DNA of 64,000 nucleotides, from contig NC_034012.1 in NCBI RefSeq assembly GCF_000346465.2, positions 14,467,119 to 14,531,118 of the forward strand. Reading direction: 5' to 3'. The notes under the pieces were generated by a model. It searched no databases. It worked only from the letters and a program-made list of their open reading frames with translations, and had not been told where the DNA came from. Of this stretch, positions 1 through 11,386 are shown piece by piece. Source of the stretch: Prunus persica. Taxonomy: Eukaryota > Streptophyta > Magnoliopsida > Rosales > Rosaceae. The position numbers and the translations under genes were made by a program. Each line of letters opens with the position of its first letter. Within the stretch, counting starts at the first letter, position 1.

Positions 1-98
1 ACCTAACTTTGGGCAATGTTTTGCCTTCGTTTAAATGTTAAACCTTGTTTTTGTTTTTGTTTTTGTTTTTTTTAAATCGGAAAATGTTGAACCTTGTT

Positions 99-2648
99 TG
101 ACAGGACCCGATCCAAATTCCGCTTTGGAATCCGAACCAGGCCCTGTGCGTGTTCGACACCTGGCGAATGTCGGGCACAAATGACCTATTTGCCCATCTA
201 CACAAAACATGATAAAATAACAAGATTGACTTCTACCGAAAAATCGGCAGAGTTTCCCTTGTAACTGGCTCAATACCAAAATATTTTCACCTGCCAAACA
301 AGTACATATATATACAACCAACTGCCAGCATACGTATATATACATTCCAACAGTTCAAGTGTCAATCTAGGGCAAAACATCAGAGCGACTACTAAGAATT
401 TACAAAGGAGTGAATCCTTTTACAAAATAAAATCTTACATCAAAGAAAGGCGCAGAAGATGGGAAGTAGCCCGGTGGTGGATTCTTGTGCACGTCTACTG
501 CCTGGGGGAGCAAAACAACAAAAAGGGTGAGTGGACCCAAAAATAAAGTTTAGAAAATAACATATGAACATACTAACCCCACTGTAAAAACAGTTATACA
601 AACTAGCTTATTTTATTTATTTCTGAAATCGACGCATGTATATAACTATATATTTGAAAACAGTTGAAAACTATCATTTAGGTGTACCCCTATTTCCGTC
701 AAATCCTTATATCCGTCAATTCCTTGCATCACCATGGGTGACACATACTCGCAGGTCTCAGTGACACGAAGTCAGTCCGAGCCGCAACTAGCAGGATGCA
801 GGGGACCGTAGTTCACCTGATCCGCATTACTCGCTCCACACAAGTTTGAGTACCAAGGAACTCGTGGGGCAACTGTCAAGCATACTGACTAAATCGAAGG
901 CAACAAATATAATCCGAAGGCAACATTTAATAACTGGGTACAAGGTGGTTTAAGAAAATATAAAGTTTCTGAAGCAAAACTGTTGAATAATTAACTTTCT
1001 GTAACCTTTAAAATTCTGCTGCAATTTATCTGATAATTAACGAGAATATCTTTTCCTATATACTTTAAAGGAAATTTCACTCGGCAGCGTGCAACATAAA
1101 ATATTTAACAGCATAAAACAGCTTATAACTGAAACTGAACTGCTTAAATTCATTTATTAAAACAAAGAGTCCACTCACTGATAGTCTGAGCTCGCTGGAC
1201 CTCTTCAAAGTCCCTCCTGCGAGTCAACTGGTGCCCGGTGCCTGATTCAATGACCATAATATTATATTAATACAATATAGTATTAAATTAAAAACCCTAC
1301 CCCCGGCTCCTAAAAGTACGTGCGTCAATTTAAAGTTATCTCTATGCCCATAAAAGTTTTCCTTCCACATGGGATAGTTTAGCGGTATCTTGGGACTCAA
1401 AAAGCACTAAAGTCCAAAAGGTCAATCCGGGACCCCACGGGTCTATGACCTCACAATATGATCCGGATGCCGCTAGAAGGTCCAATATATCTTGGACACA
1501 TGTCTCGAGGGTATTGGTGTTGATCGGACGGTCGGATTAATCACGATCGTGCAATCGCATAATTTCTAAACCCTAGCCCTAGGGTTCGCGATTTCAGAGT
1601 ATCCGGGACACCGATTCACGATCCGTCGAATCCTATACGTTTCTGAAATTTTCTAGAGTAACATATCTAAAAATGGTTACGATCCAACGGCTCAACAGTA
1701 TTGAACCCGATAATCGCACAATATGGAAAATCCGTTCGAGGCTCAAACGGTTTCCAAATTGAGATCCGGGAATTCCTATGCGCTCTAAGGATCGTATCAG
1801 GACACAATGTCACTGCACCACCCTCGCCAACGCTCCGCCGCACGCGCCGGCAGCGCTTGGTGTCCAAAGCGATTACGCATCGTCGAAAAATCTCAAAACC
1901 ATGGCTCCAAACTCCTACCCTAGGTATCACACCATATTTGGAACCACTTTTGTTCTTGGACCTACCCCAAAAACTGACCGGAAGTGGCCAAACACGGAGG
2001 CCGAAAATCGGCCAAATTTCAATTTGAAAACTGAGCTAGCTACGGTCAGAATCGATGCAAACCTATCTAACCATCAGCTAGAGCATGGAAAATAGGTAGA
2101 AATCCGTACCTTACTCGACAAATTTGGAGGAGAATTGAAGGAGAACGAACGGTTTTAAGTTTCTGTCAAAACCGCTCGTTTTCTTCAGTTTCCGGCCAGC
2201 ACCGGCCGTTCCGCGGGCGGAGAGTGGTCGGAAAGGGAAGAGGAGGCGGCGGCGGTTCAAACGAGTCCGATCTTGTGGCCAACGGCGTCCTGTGGTGGCG
2301 ACGGCCAATCGAAGAAAAAAACTATCGGGGGGAGGATTCGCGACGGGAGGGAGAGAGAGAGAGAAAGAAACTGAGGTTTTATATATAAAAAAAATCTGAT
2401 TTTTCAAATTACCCTTTTGCCCCTCGTGATATTTTACTCGTATTTGCTTCGTTAAAGCTCCGATTCGAGCTTACTTTGTGTCTACGAACTCGTTTCGTCG
2501 TGCTCTACGCAACAGTGCATGTAGAATGGTCAAATTCATTTTCGGTCAAAAAGTCAACTTTTCGTTAATAAATTATTCCAAGGGCAAAATTGTCTTTCCT
2601 CATAATAAATTACTAATTAAATATAAATTTCAGGTTTGGGTCATTACA
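99..2648 (+). mobile_element. Solo LTR, probably Gypsy type, 2.55 kb
   Basis: The element begins TGACAGGACCCG and ends GGTCATTACA. It is flanked by the 5-bp direct repeat TTGTT at 94-98 and 2649-2653. The paralogous flank at 17715-17730 reads GAACCTTGTTAGTTGGG without the insert, so it is an empty site. No internal domain or second LTR is present, so this is a solo LTR. The part from about 1500 to 2500 is related to the LTRs at 38.4-39.5 kb and 39.8-40.5 kb. ORFs inside it, for example 1701-2095, have no recognisable product. Assignment to Gypsy is inferred from LTR size and style only. Confidence 0.85.
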
Positions 2649-2653
2649 TTGTT

Positions 2654-3350
2654 AGTTGGGCCTTAATTGCACCAGCATTGGTTCTTTGGGTGAAGAAACA
2701 CTTGTATGCAAGGAGGATAGCACTGCACTATTTTGTTATTTTCGATCAATTACATTATGTCATGTGTAATAACTTTTTCATTAGGTTGGTTGTTTTTCTT
2801 TTGTTGGTGGTATGTTTAATAATTACAGTTGACAGTTGAAACTCAGAGAAGTAAAAAGGATTGCAAAGAATGTGTAACTCACAAGGGATTAACTTTCTGG
2901 CAAAATTTACTAGTAAAATTTATCGCATAGTGAAATTGAAAGATTTGATTAAACCAAACGATGTAATCCGCTGTATACTTACTATTTTTATTTATCATCT
3001 CAATTGTTTAACACATTATTTATTATGAGCAATAAGCAAAACCAAAGGATTTAAGAAAATTGTCTTGATTTCTGAGCAATAAGCAAAAAACCACCTTCCT
3101 CTCTCACTTCAAAATGCCTCATCCAAACACAACGTTAGGGATTGTGATCATCTTGGCATTTTCAAATAAAAGTAAGACGGCTTGACCACAGGGGATGCCA
3201 AACACGGGAGGACAAAGCAATAGAAAGTCAAAAAAGTTTCACTTCAAGAAGCAACTAAAATAGAACATCAAACCACAAAAATTATTAAAGAGAAATCTGA
3301 AGTTTGAACAACAAACCACAAAAATTTGAACCAAAAACATCAATTGGTTC
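2654..3350. repeat. Duplicated flank between wax synthase and EDM2 loci, copy at left
   Basis: Together with bases 1-98 this stretch matches 17628-18720, the sequence between the wax-synthase start and the EDM2 3' end. No gene is seen in it. It lacks the ~360-bp insert found at 17967-18329 in the other copy. Similarity fades after about 3250, where an unrelated purine-rich stretch begins. Confidence 0.75.
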
Positions 3351-3533
3351 ATAGTTATGGCAAAGACGAAGACAATGATTGAGGCGAACATGAAGATGAA
3401 GACGGACACGAAGATGGAGGTGAAGACTAGACGAAGTTTGCTCAGCTAGGTTGAAAACGAAGGTCGCTCGATCGCTTCACATGTGTTTTTGGTTGTCGTG
3501 TGTTTTGCGTGTGGGCTAAGATAAACCCTATCA

Positions 3534-4014
3534 GGCCTCGTTTGGTTCACAAAACGGATTTGAAGGGAAATAACTTCTCATGTCATTTTTCAAGAGATGG
3601 GAAATAAAGATTCCTTTCCATTGTTTAGTAATCTGTGGAAAGTAACCAAGAAATACCACTTTATTTCGTTTCACATGTTTGGTTTGTGTATAAATGTAAA
3701 ACAAAGTTTGTTTATTTTTTCAATTATACCCATATGAAATTAAATAAATAAAAAGAATGCATTTAATGCTAGATTGTAATTCTAAATCGTTAGTACAATA
3801 TGGTCATGAAAAATGTGTATTTAATGTTGGTTCATTTTCTCAAACTTTCCCATGAGCAGGAAAACAAAACCCAAGGAGGGTGGAAGATTTCACTTTTCCC
3901 CTACTACTTCCCATGTGTAAAACAACAAGTTTCCATACATGGATTTACCAAACATGGGAAAATAATTGATTTTTCATCCCCAAGCCTCCTTTTTCCATAA
4001 ACCAAATAGGGCCT
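3534..4014. mobile_element. MITE, family 1, copy a
   Basis: About 480 bp with imperfect terminal inverted repeats. The left end is GGCCTCGTTTGGTTCA and the right end, read on the other strand, is GGCCCTATTTGGTTTA. Internal sequence, including the ATGGGAAA-type motifs, matches the copy at 15371-15854 in the opposite orientation. There is no coding capacity. A target duplication could not be assigned with certainty. Confidence 0.65.
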
Positions 4015-4915
4015 TAGTGAGGGTCTTCTCTTGTCCTAGCTAGTCAGCTTGTTAAATAAATCCATGTTTGGTAAAATAAGTATTAGGGCTAAATAGTCTA
4101 ATCCTGGTACTAACCTTGTGAAACAAAAAAGCCCATAAGATCATATTTAAGACTCAACGCTTCACCTTCCAAAACAGATGAAATATCCAAAGGAAAAGTA
4201 ACTGCAACTTTTGTGTAACAATTACTATCTCATAAAATAAAGGCTTAATTACACTAGTACCTTCTAAAAGTTTGGCCAAATCTCACATCGTCCCTAAAAA
4301 GTTAAAATGGCCCACTTTGCCCCTTTGAACGTTGTTTTGCGTCCCATTTCCCCCTCTTCCACCGTCAAGTCTATTAAATCATCAATTAAAAATAATGACA
4401 TGGCACAAGTAGGACCCATTTTTTTGTGAAATGGATGACACATGTGTTTAATTTAACAATCAATTTTTTTTAAAGTTTATGTCTCATCCTCCCCCTTCAT
4501 CCTTCCTTGCCCTGCCCCAGCTGATATCACCTTCTAATCCATGGGTGGCCCTGGGGTGGTGCAAGTGGCTCTACCACATTGGGCCACCAATTTTTGTGTA
4601 AGTGGCACCACCGCACATCAAACTATGCTAACCAATAGCAATATATATCCATCTCTTTTGTTTAAGTATCATAGTACTTTCTTCCGGTGGGGGCTTTTTC
4701 TTTCCAGTAGCTAAAAATAGGCACGGGCTGCTGTAAAGAGCAAATGGGTGGATCTTCCCCTATGTGTGAGTTCAAGAATCAGGCCCCAAGAGTGCTTCGA
4801 AAGGTTCGTAGAGCCTTAGGAAACACATTGGCTTCCTTCACCCCACAAAATCAACAATTGCTTACAGATAAATATTATGGCTTGGCATGATAAGCTTGTG
4901 GCATAGGAGCTTAGC

Positions 4916-4918
<3 letters not shown>
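4015..4918. other. Intergenic, no gene seen
   Basis: No coding region is supported. The part from about 4231 to 4400 has the phrase style of common plant transposon ends (runs like GGCCCACTTTGCCCC and GTCCCATTTCCCCC), resembling 11085-11165. I cannot name a family. Confidence 0.4.

Positions 4919-4963
<45 letters not shown>
4919..4963. repeat. (AG)n microsatellite
   Basis: About 22 uninterrupted AG units. Confidence 0.95.
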
Positions 4964-4966
<3 letters not shown>

Positions 4967-5061
4967 CTTGGGTTTCCTATAAGAAACAGAGGCTCGAAGT
5001 AAGGAGGAGAGAGAATTTTGAGAGGATTGGTTGAGGGGAGAGAGGAAAGAATGAAGGAAGA

Positions 5062-5535
5062 GGAATGGGTGGCTTGAGCAAGTTTCCGGTAGCTTGACAA
5101 AAGCTTTGTCAAGCTTTTGAGTATTTTGCTAGAAGAGAAAAGGGGAAGCAATGAAAGAACATAGCTTGAAATCGAAGGGTTCCAGAGGTGAGAGGTGATG
5201 TTTGCTCTCTCTGGATGTGTTTATGGGAGAGAGAGGAAGAAGATGGAAGCATGAGTGGCTTTAGCAGATTTCCAGCACCTGATGGAAGCTTGGTCAAGCT
5301 TTTGAGTATTTTGCTAGAATATAAAAGGGGAAGCAATGGAAGAACAGAGCTTGAAATCGAAGGGTTCCAGAGGTGAGAGGTGATGCTTGCTCTCTTTGGA
5401 TGTGTTTATGGGAGAGAGAGGAAGAAGATGGAAGAATGAAGCATGAAATTGGAGCTTCCAACAGAGAGTGAGAATGCTTGCTCGCTCTGGAATAGTTGTG
5501 GGAGAGATAAAGAAGTTGGAAGAATAGAGCATGAA
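5062..5535. repeat. Tandem repeat, period 185 bp
   Basis: The phrase CTTGAAATCGAAGGGTTCCA occurs at 5165 and again at 5350, a 185-bp period. A partial upstream unit starts near 5062 and a decayed one continues to about 5535. Units are purine-rich and contain GGGAGAGAGAGGAAGAAGA. ORFs here are by-products of the repeat. Confidence 0.85.
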
Positions 5536-5816
5536 ATACTAATTATAGGATTCGAGCAAAAATACTAATTATGATACTCTATGTCACTAGATATGAGAAA
5601 AATTTAGTTGTAACGAGAATAACACTGTTTTGCTACTTTTAACAATAATGATATGCTATATGAAAGTGTTATAATGCATGTCATGACTCTATTAACTGAA
5701 AATAGCAACATAATGTTATTTAATTAAGCCATGTTCAGTTGGAGATTCCCTTGGGAGCACTCACATAGAGTGAAACCATTTTTGGGGCGATGGGGGCATT
5801 TCTTTGACCGGATCGA

Positions 5817-6130
5817 TAACGTAGGGAAAGGGCGTATGCTAAAGTAGGGAAAGGGCAGCACGTTTGTGGACTTCAGCTGGGTTTGTGTCTATCTAGCTCG
5901 ACTTACATGTCCTAGGGAAAGGGCTAACGTAGGGAAAGTGTGTATGCTAACGTAGGGAAAGGGCCGCACGTTTGTGGACTTCAGCTGGGTTTGTATCTAT
6001 CTAGCTCGACTTACATGTCCTAGGGAAAGGGCTAACATAGAGAAAGTGCGTATGCTAACGTAGGGAAAGGGCCGCACGTTTGTGGACTTCAGCTGGGTTT
6101 GTATCTATCTGGCTTGACTTACATGTCCTT
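5817..6130. repeat. Tandem repeat, period 108 bp
   Basis: Three near-identical units. The motif GCACGTTTGTGGACTTC occurs at about 5858, 5966 and 6074. Each unit contains the short motif GTAGGGAAAG more than once, a repeat within the repeat. No gene is seen between 5536 and 6290. Confidence 0.85.
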
Positions 6131-6290
6131 TTTGGTCTTCAACGTCTGTGGACTTGCAAGAGTCAATATTGTTCGCTCAACAACAATCAGTTTTACTATT
6201 ATTTAATTATAATAATTAAATAAACACAACAATAGTATATAAAAGTAAATAAACAAAACGAAATTCGAAAATTAGTAAATAAAACACTAA

Positions 6291-8102
6291 GGGCATGTTT
6301 ACGTATCAGTAATGGAGAAAGTAAGGAATCAGATAATTTAGGAATCGGGGAACTACTGAATCGGTATAAGAAGAATCATTCCCATTAAGCTGTTTACTAA
6401 ACATACGAAATTAGTAAAGGAATGAGGTTGATTCCCATTGTTATTGTTTACTAATTTTCATGAATCAGAATCCAAATTAATTTGATTACTAAAATGCCCT
6501 ACACATTTTCACCACATCACATATATAAAATTCACCCAAAACCAAAAGCTATAGGAAAAGGGGTTTTGAATTAATCAGTAAGAGGGAATCCGTTATCAAA
6601 GAAAATTATCAGCAATTTATTCTGAACCAAAAGCTAGACAAGCTAACCTGGCTAAGAAATCTTTGATCAAGTGAGATAAAATTCACAAAAGAAGTCACCT
6701 AAGGGCTAAGCAGTTGCAAAGAGCACATCCAAAACTAACATAAGCAAATAAAATTCACAAAATAAACTCCAATAAATATTTATCTTTCACCTACGTAACT
6801 AGTAAATAATCAAATAATAATAATTTGCATAATCTTCATACGATTAAATACAAAATAGTCAAACTACCAAAAGAAGAGATATATAATCTCCACAAAAGTC
6901 ATTCACCCATTACTCATCAATCGCAATCACTATAAGCCATGCTCCATAAGATTAAATACATAATCTTTTTTTTCTTCATCAGTCATGGTAAAGAAGACCC
7001 TCAGCAAATCGTGCTCTTTGGCTAAAATATTGGTGATACGAAATACTTGCAAAGGAGTTAGGAATTCTATTTTCCTCAATTCACCACCAAGTTTAGCTTG
7101 CATATCAGCAAGATCCTTCTCTGTTGAAAGAACATTAACCAAACCTGCAAGTTGAGGTGCCATTCCGGCTACGGCTTCAGCCATAAGTCCAAATTTGTTA
7201 GACATTTCATTCAAAGCATTTACCTTCCTACGAGGATTACTTGGACCACTTGCTACATCTTGTGCGGGTCTCTTCTGTTGGGCACGTTGTTGGGCACTTG
7301 AGGGTTGGGGATTTGGTTATGTAAAAGTTGTCTCATCATCTTCTAAATCCTCAACATCATCAAATTGAGATCCGTCATATTCTGAACCCCCATATTGTGA
7401 CCCACCATCAGGATGTGAAAACATCTCCTCAATAAAATCATCACCCACACTTCTATTCTGATGAACACTTGCATCATCTCGCCTAACGTCTTCTTCATCA
7501 TCATCAGCATTTCTAGCATTTGTTCCAATAGCACGATCTTTTCCGTATATCTCTCCAAGTGCATAGTAATGTGGAAACGACTTGCCATACAAACCCAACG
7601 CCATCTCTCTTCATTCATATACTACCAACATGGTTAACTATGACAATATCATCAATTTATTTATCCATGATCATACTTTGTTTTGCGATGAATGTGAAGA
7701 CAGAAGATAGAAGAAAAAGAAAAAGGTGGATAGATAGATAGATGGAGTGACTTACATAGTTTCTGCTGCTCCAGGGAGGCTGTGTTGTAACGTTAAGGGT
7801 TTGAGTTGTTTGAACTCCTTCTGGCGTGTATTTTTATTTTTTTTAGGGTTTGAGTTATTTTGGAATTATAGTAAAGTGGTAAGGGTATTTTTGGAAGTTA
7901 ATAAGAGAAAGCAGGAATGGGAATCGTATCGACTAGTCCCCCCTAGTCGATCTGATACCTAGTTTTGAGGGAATGTGATTACGGATTTTGAGGTGGGGCC
8001 CACTTATTTTTTCATTCCTGATTGCAAGTAAACGCAGGGGAAGTCAGGAATGGAAATCATTCCCTTTCCTCCCATACCCATTACTGATACGTAAACATGC
8101 CC
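6291..8102 (-). mobile_element. PIF/Harbinger element, internally deleted
   Basis: An 1812-bp element whose first 25 bases (GGGCATGTTTACGTATCAGT plus AATGG) are repeated exactly in inverted form at the right end. It is flanked by the 3-bp duplication TAA at 6288-6290 and 8103-8105. TAA/TTA target sites and a GGGCATGTTT terminus are typical of PIF/Harbinger. It keeps only part of the accessory Myb-like ORF and no transposase, so it could move only with help from another element. Confidence 0.85.
6930..7604 (-). pseudogene. Remnant of a PIF/Harbinger Myb/SANT-like ORF
   Basis: Two reading-frame segments (7604-7317 and 7214-6930) lie in one frame, separated by a single TAA stop at 7317-7319. 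The first segment opens with the phrase YYALGEIYGKDRAIG, which resembles the region just after the DNA-binding domain in plant Myb/SANT-like transposon proteins. An acidic stretch (DDDEEDVRRDD and DVEDLEDDE) follows. The second segment ends in a compact helical part (LTPLQVFRITNILAKEHDLL and then FFTMTDEEKKDYVFNLMEHG). The N-terminal DNA-binding part is missing. In this family the protein is thought to assist transposase binding at the element ends. The family call rests on motif style and on the surrounding element, and the exact Pfam domain needs a search. Confidence 0.6.
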
Positions 8103-8105
8103 TAA

Positions 8106-8595
8106 AGTTGTTTTTACTAATCAGGAATTGGAATTCTCATTATGAGTTGAATTCCACTTATAGAGGATTCCTGTGTTTACTTCACATCAAGAAATTGAAA
8201 ATTAAGTTGGGCCCACGCAAAATTAGGAATTGAATTCCTGATTTTGGAGAAATTCATTTCTTGAGTGGGATGTGGTATTCTAATTCCTGGAGATCTAACT
8301 TATTAGGAATTCATCTTTTGTATCCATTATATCCTCACACAATTTTTAAAATTCCAAATTTGTCATCTACTTTAATCCAACAATGATGACATTTTAGTAA
8401 TTAGTATCACTCATGCTCCAATTATATATGCTTTAGTAAACAACTTCAATAGGACTCCGGAATCTAATTGCTCTCAACCCATATGGTTTAGTAAACAACT
8501 TCAACAAGAATCCAGAATCTAATTCTCCTTAATTCAATTCATCCTCAATTCAAGTCCTCTTAATCCAATTACGGATTAAAAAACATGCTATAACT
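8106..8595. mobile_element. MITE-like element with degenerate terminal inverted repeats
   Basis: The left end, TTGTTTTTACTAATCAGGAA, roughly mirrors the right end read on the other strand (CATGTTTTTTAATCCGTAAT). It directly abuts the Harbinger element at 6291-8102. There is no coding capacity and the boundaries are approximate. Confidence 0.5.
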
Positions 8596-8924
8596 GTAGA
8601 GACTTGTAGAATTGCAATGTCTTTGACACAGAATTTTAACCTTACTCAGTGCTTGACATTGTCTTTCTTTTCAAACTTCTTTTTTGAACCCAGATATTTT
8701 GCATGTTGCCTTAATTTGATCCATAATTAATAAGTCGATGGAAATAGCCAAACGCATGAAGCCATGGTCATTTTCCTTCCAAATATATAAACAAACTAAA
8801 TCATAAGTTTTGAACCTTTATTTAGTTATTTATAATGTTTAATCTTCCGTTTGTTAAAAGGTTTGTTGGGAGTACTTCAAAGTATTTTCCTTTTTTTTCC
8901 TTTTATTTTTTTACTATTTGATCA

Positions 8925-9035
8925 CTAATAAATATTTTTTTTTATACAAACGATATTGATAGAGAAGGAAATCGAATCTAAGACCTAAAATGCATGATAA
9001 ATGTTCTTAACCACTTAAGTTACAAGTCTCTTACT
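8925..9035. repeat. Dispersed repeat, copy 1 of 3
   Basis: The segment runs from TTTTTATACAAACGATATTG to ACTTAAGTTACAAG. Similar segments lie near 42940-43030 and 50180-50285. The repeat has no coding potential and is unclassified. The rest of 8596-9420 shows no gene. Confidence 0.6.
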
Positions 9036-9433
9036 TGTAAGTGTTCAATCACTAATATTGTAGATAGTAATAACGACATATATGTATCATCTTTTATTGA
9101 CTACCTCTTGATTTCATATACACATACATATATTTATTAGAGAGGTGAGGTGGTCAGCAAATGTTTTTCCACTCCAAATCACTCATGTATATTTCATCCG
9201 CACACGATAGTAATAAAAATCTTCTGATAACTTGTCAGCATCATATCATCTAATATCTGAAATTTAGAATTTATTTGGGATCTTTCTAATCCAACGTAAT
9301 CCAAATATCACCAGACAACCACTTGTTTTTCTTCTTGGAAGACTTTTCTATTGGTGTGATCAATTGATACGGTATCCTCGAAGACTTTTCGTCTTCTTGT
9401 GTTGTTAAGAAAATATAATGCTTTTAAAGGGTC

Positions 9434-9442
9434 TATAAATAG
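9434..9442 (+). promoter_or_regulatory. TATA box of the small-peptide gene
   Basis: TATAAATAG lies 52 bases before the ATG at 9486. This is suitable spacing for a plant promoter with a ~20-base leader. Confidence 0.55.
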
Positions 9443-9485
9443 GGAGAGGCAAGACACATTATGTTCACCTTCTGTTGAGAAAAAT

Positions 9486-10580
9486 ATGAACTCGAGGGGT
9501 TTTTTTTATACTTATACCCTTTTGATTTTAGGTATCGCCTTTATCTGCGGCGTGTGCAGATTAATCGTGAGTTTTTCTCTTTCTTAACTTAAACATCTAT
9601 ATTTGTCTCTTTTTTTCACCGGTTTGTGAATTTAATTATTCGCATTCCAATCTGCACAATAATTAACATGCTATGAACTTGGAACATCCTTTTTTAGGCC
9701 AAACTACGAATCTGGAATACATTATATATATATATATATATACATGCACACAAATAGAGAGAGCTTTCATTTGAGGGACACTCTTGTAGGGCTCACTCCG
9801 CATTGTATTCCCTAAAAGATGTCCCTCAAATAAAATTATTTAAGAAATCCCTGAATAAAAGGGACTATATATGAAATACTATATATATATATATATATCC
9901 TTTTTTTTATATACGAATATATTATATGTGTGTCTATATATATATATATATGTTCAAATAACCTTATTTAAGTGACCTCTCACATAATAAATTTCATGGT
10001 TAGAAGAGTACTTCTTATGATTAGGAACATGTGGATGTTTAGTAATTTTGAATATTGTATGCTTTGCTCCTTACAGAATGCAAACTGATCAATAAGGTTC
10101 AGTTAAGTGACATCTGACCTTCTTTTTTTTTTTTGTTGCAATTCTTTCTTTATGAATAACTAGCCTCTCTGCATGCGTTTTCGTGCTTGCGAGAGGCTTT
10201 TTTTTAATAAAAACTTTAAATTTATTTTAGAATTAAACAAAAATAATGTGTTCCATAAAAATAGGATGCATATCTTATTTTTCTTCTAATTTTATTTCAA
10301 TTCTTAATGTTTGCATTAACCAAGGGCATTTTCTTGTATTTTGAATGTTTTACCATTCTCTTCCTTTTGCTTTATATATATAGTATATATCTACAAGAAA
10401 GTCGGACAAGGAGGACAAGGTAACTATGAACGCAGCAGCTACAACTGTGGAGGAAAAAGGTACACCTCTAACGTAAGCATGACCCCGACAGTTGAGGAGG
10501 GAATAGACATGGTCGAGACCATGGCCACAATGAAAAACCAGGACCTGGAACTGCTGAGACTGAAACAAAGAATAAGATAA
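9486..10580 (+). CDS. Candidate small secreted peptide, two exons
   Basis: I do not recognise the family. Proposed exons are 9486-9566 and 10398-10580, joined in phase 0 (donor ATC|GTGAGT, acceptor CTACAAG|AAAG), giving 87 residues. Residues 1-27 look like a signal peptide: a short basic start (MNSRG) followed by a hydrophobic core (TLLILGIAFICGVC). The second exon encodes a Gly/Tyr/Ser-rich basic stretch (KVGQGGQGNYERSSYNCGGK) and a charged helical C-terminus rich in Met and Leu. A TATA box lies 52 bases upstream of the start and an AATAAA signal at 10619-10624. Only three cysteines occur (two in the putative signal), so it is not a cysteine-rich defensin type. An alternative acceptor after TATATAG would give a different 30-residue tail. 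The gene could be a spurious join; RNA reads over 9567-10397 would settle it. Confidence 0.4.
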
Positions 10581-10848
10581 TGCGTGCTCGTCAGAGTACT
10601 ACTATATTTTTGTATGTCAATAAAAAGGTGATTTGGTTGAGTTGTCTAATGAACTCTCAATTATAAGCCTGGTTTTAATTAAGGTTTATCTATGTACTCT
10701 ACATAATGATCATAGTGTCAAAATGTCTAGCAATTGAAGTTTAAGTTGTTTGTGTGCTGATTTCCTTATGAAATATATCCTCGCAATTTCCTTTTCTAAT
10801 TTGTGTCATCAATAAAAACCTTAGAGAGGGCAAAAGGGAAAATGCCAT

Positions 10849-10890
10849 GGTTCTAATAAAGTGGATCTTGAGATCCACTTCATTAGAACC
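10849..10890. repeat. Short hairpin, 20-bp stem
   Basis: GGTTCTAATAAAGTGGATCT is followed by TG and then its inverted copy with one mismatch. It may be the collapsed ends of a small MITE or the foldback of a small-RNA precursor. Nothing else is seen from 10625 to 11080. Confidence 0.75.
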
Positions 10891-11386
10891 AATGTCTATA
10901 ACTTGGCTAGAATACATCGCTAACGGGTGTATGTGTGATTAGAATCAATTTCAAACATCGCTAGTGTATGACCTTTTTTTCAATTAAAGATAAACTTCAA
11001 CAGTATAATCAAAGACATCAACATGACATCTAAAATACCAATTCCAAAAGGAAAACAAACTAACATATTAAAAACAAGGCAAAAAATCACTTTTAGTCCC
11101 TATAGTTTGTCATTTTTACCACTTTGGTCTCTGTGGTTTCAATTTGGTCAATTTTGTCCCCGTGGTTTCAATTTGAAACAATTCAAGGACAATCTCTCAT
11201 ACATGTCACCACAAGACTTCTCAAGACACCCCACCTCTCTTTGTCTCTCTTCTCCCAACCCCAACCCCAACACCTACACAATCAGCTACTCCCCCCTCCT
11301 TCACCCCTGTTTTGAACCCACCCCTTATTTCCTACCACAACACATTAAACCAAACCCTTCGTCCACTCCTAAAAACACAGATTCCA

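Noticed and set aside
1701..2407. Several ORFs of 90-110 codons on both strands, similar ones at 38806-39398 and 39940-40233
   Set aside because: They lie inside LTR sequence, recur with shifts in related LTR copies, and have no recognisable domain.
3357..3430. Short Lys/Met/Glu-rich ORF starting ATGGCAAAGACGAAG
   Set aside because: Short, low complexity, located where the duplicated flank fades; no supporting features.
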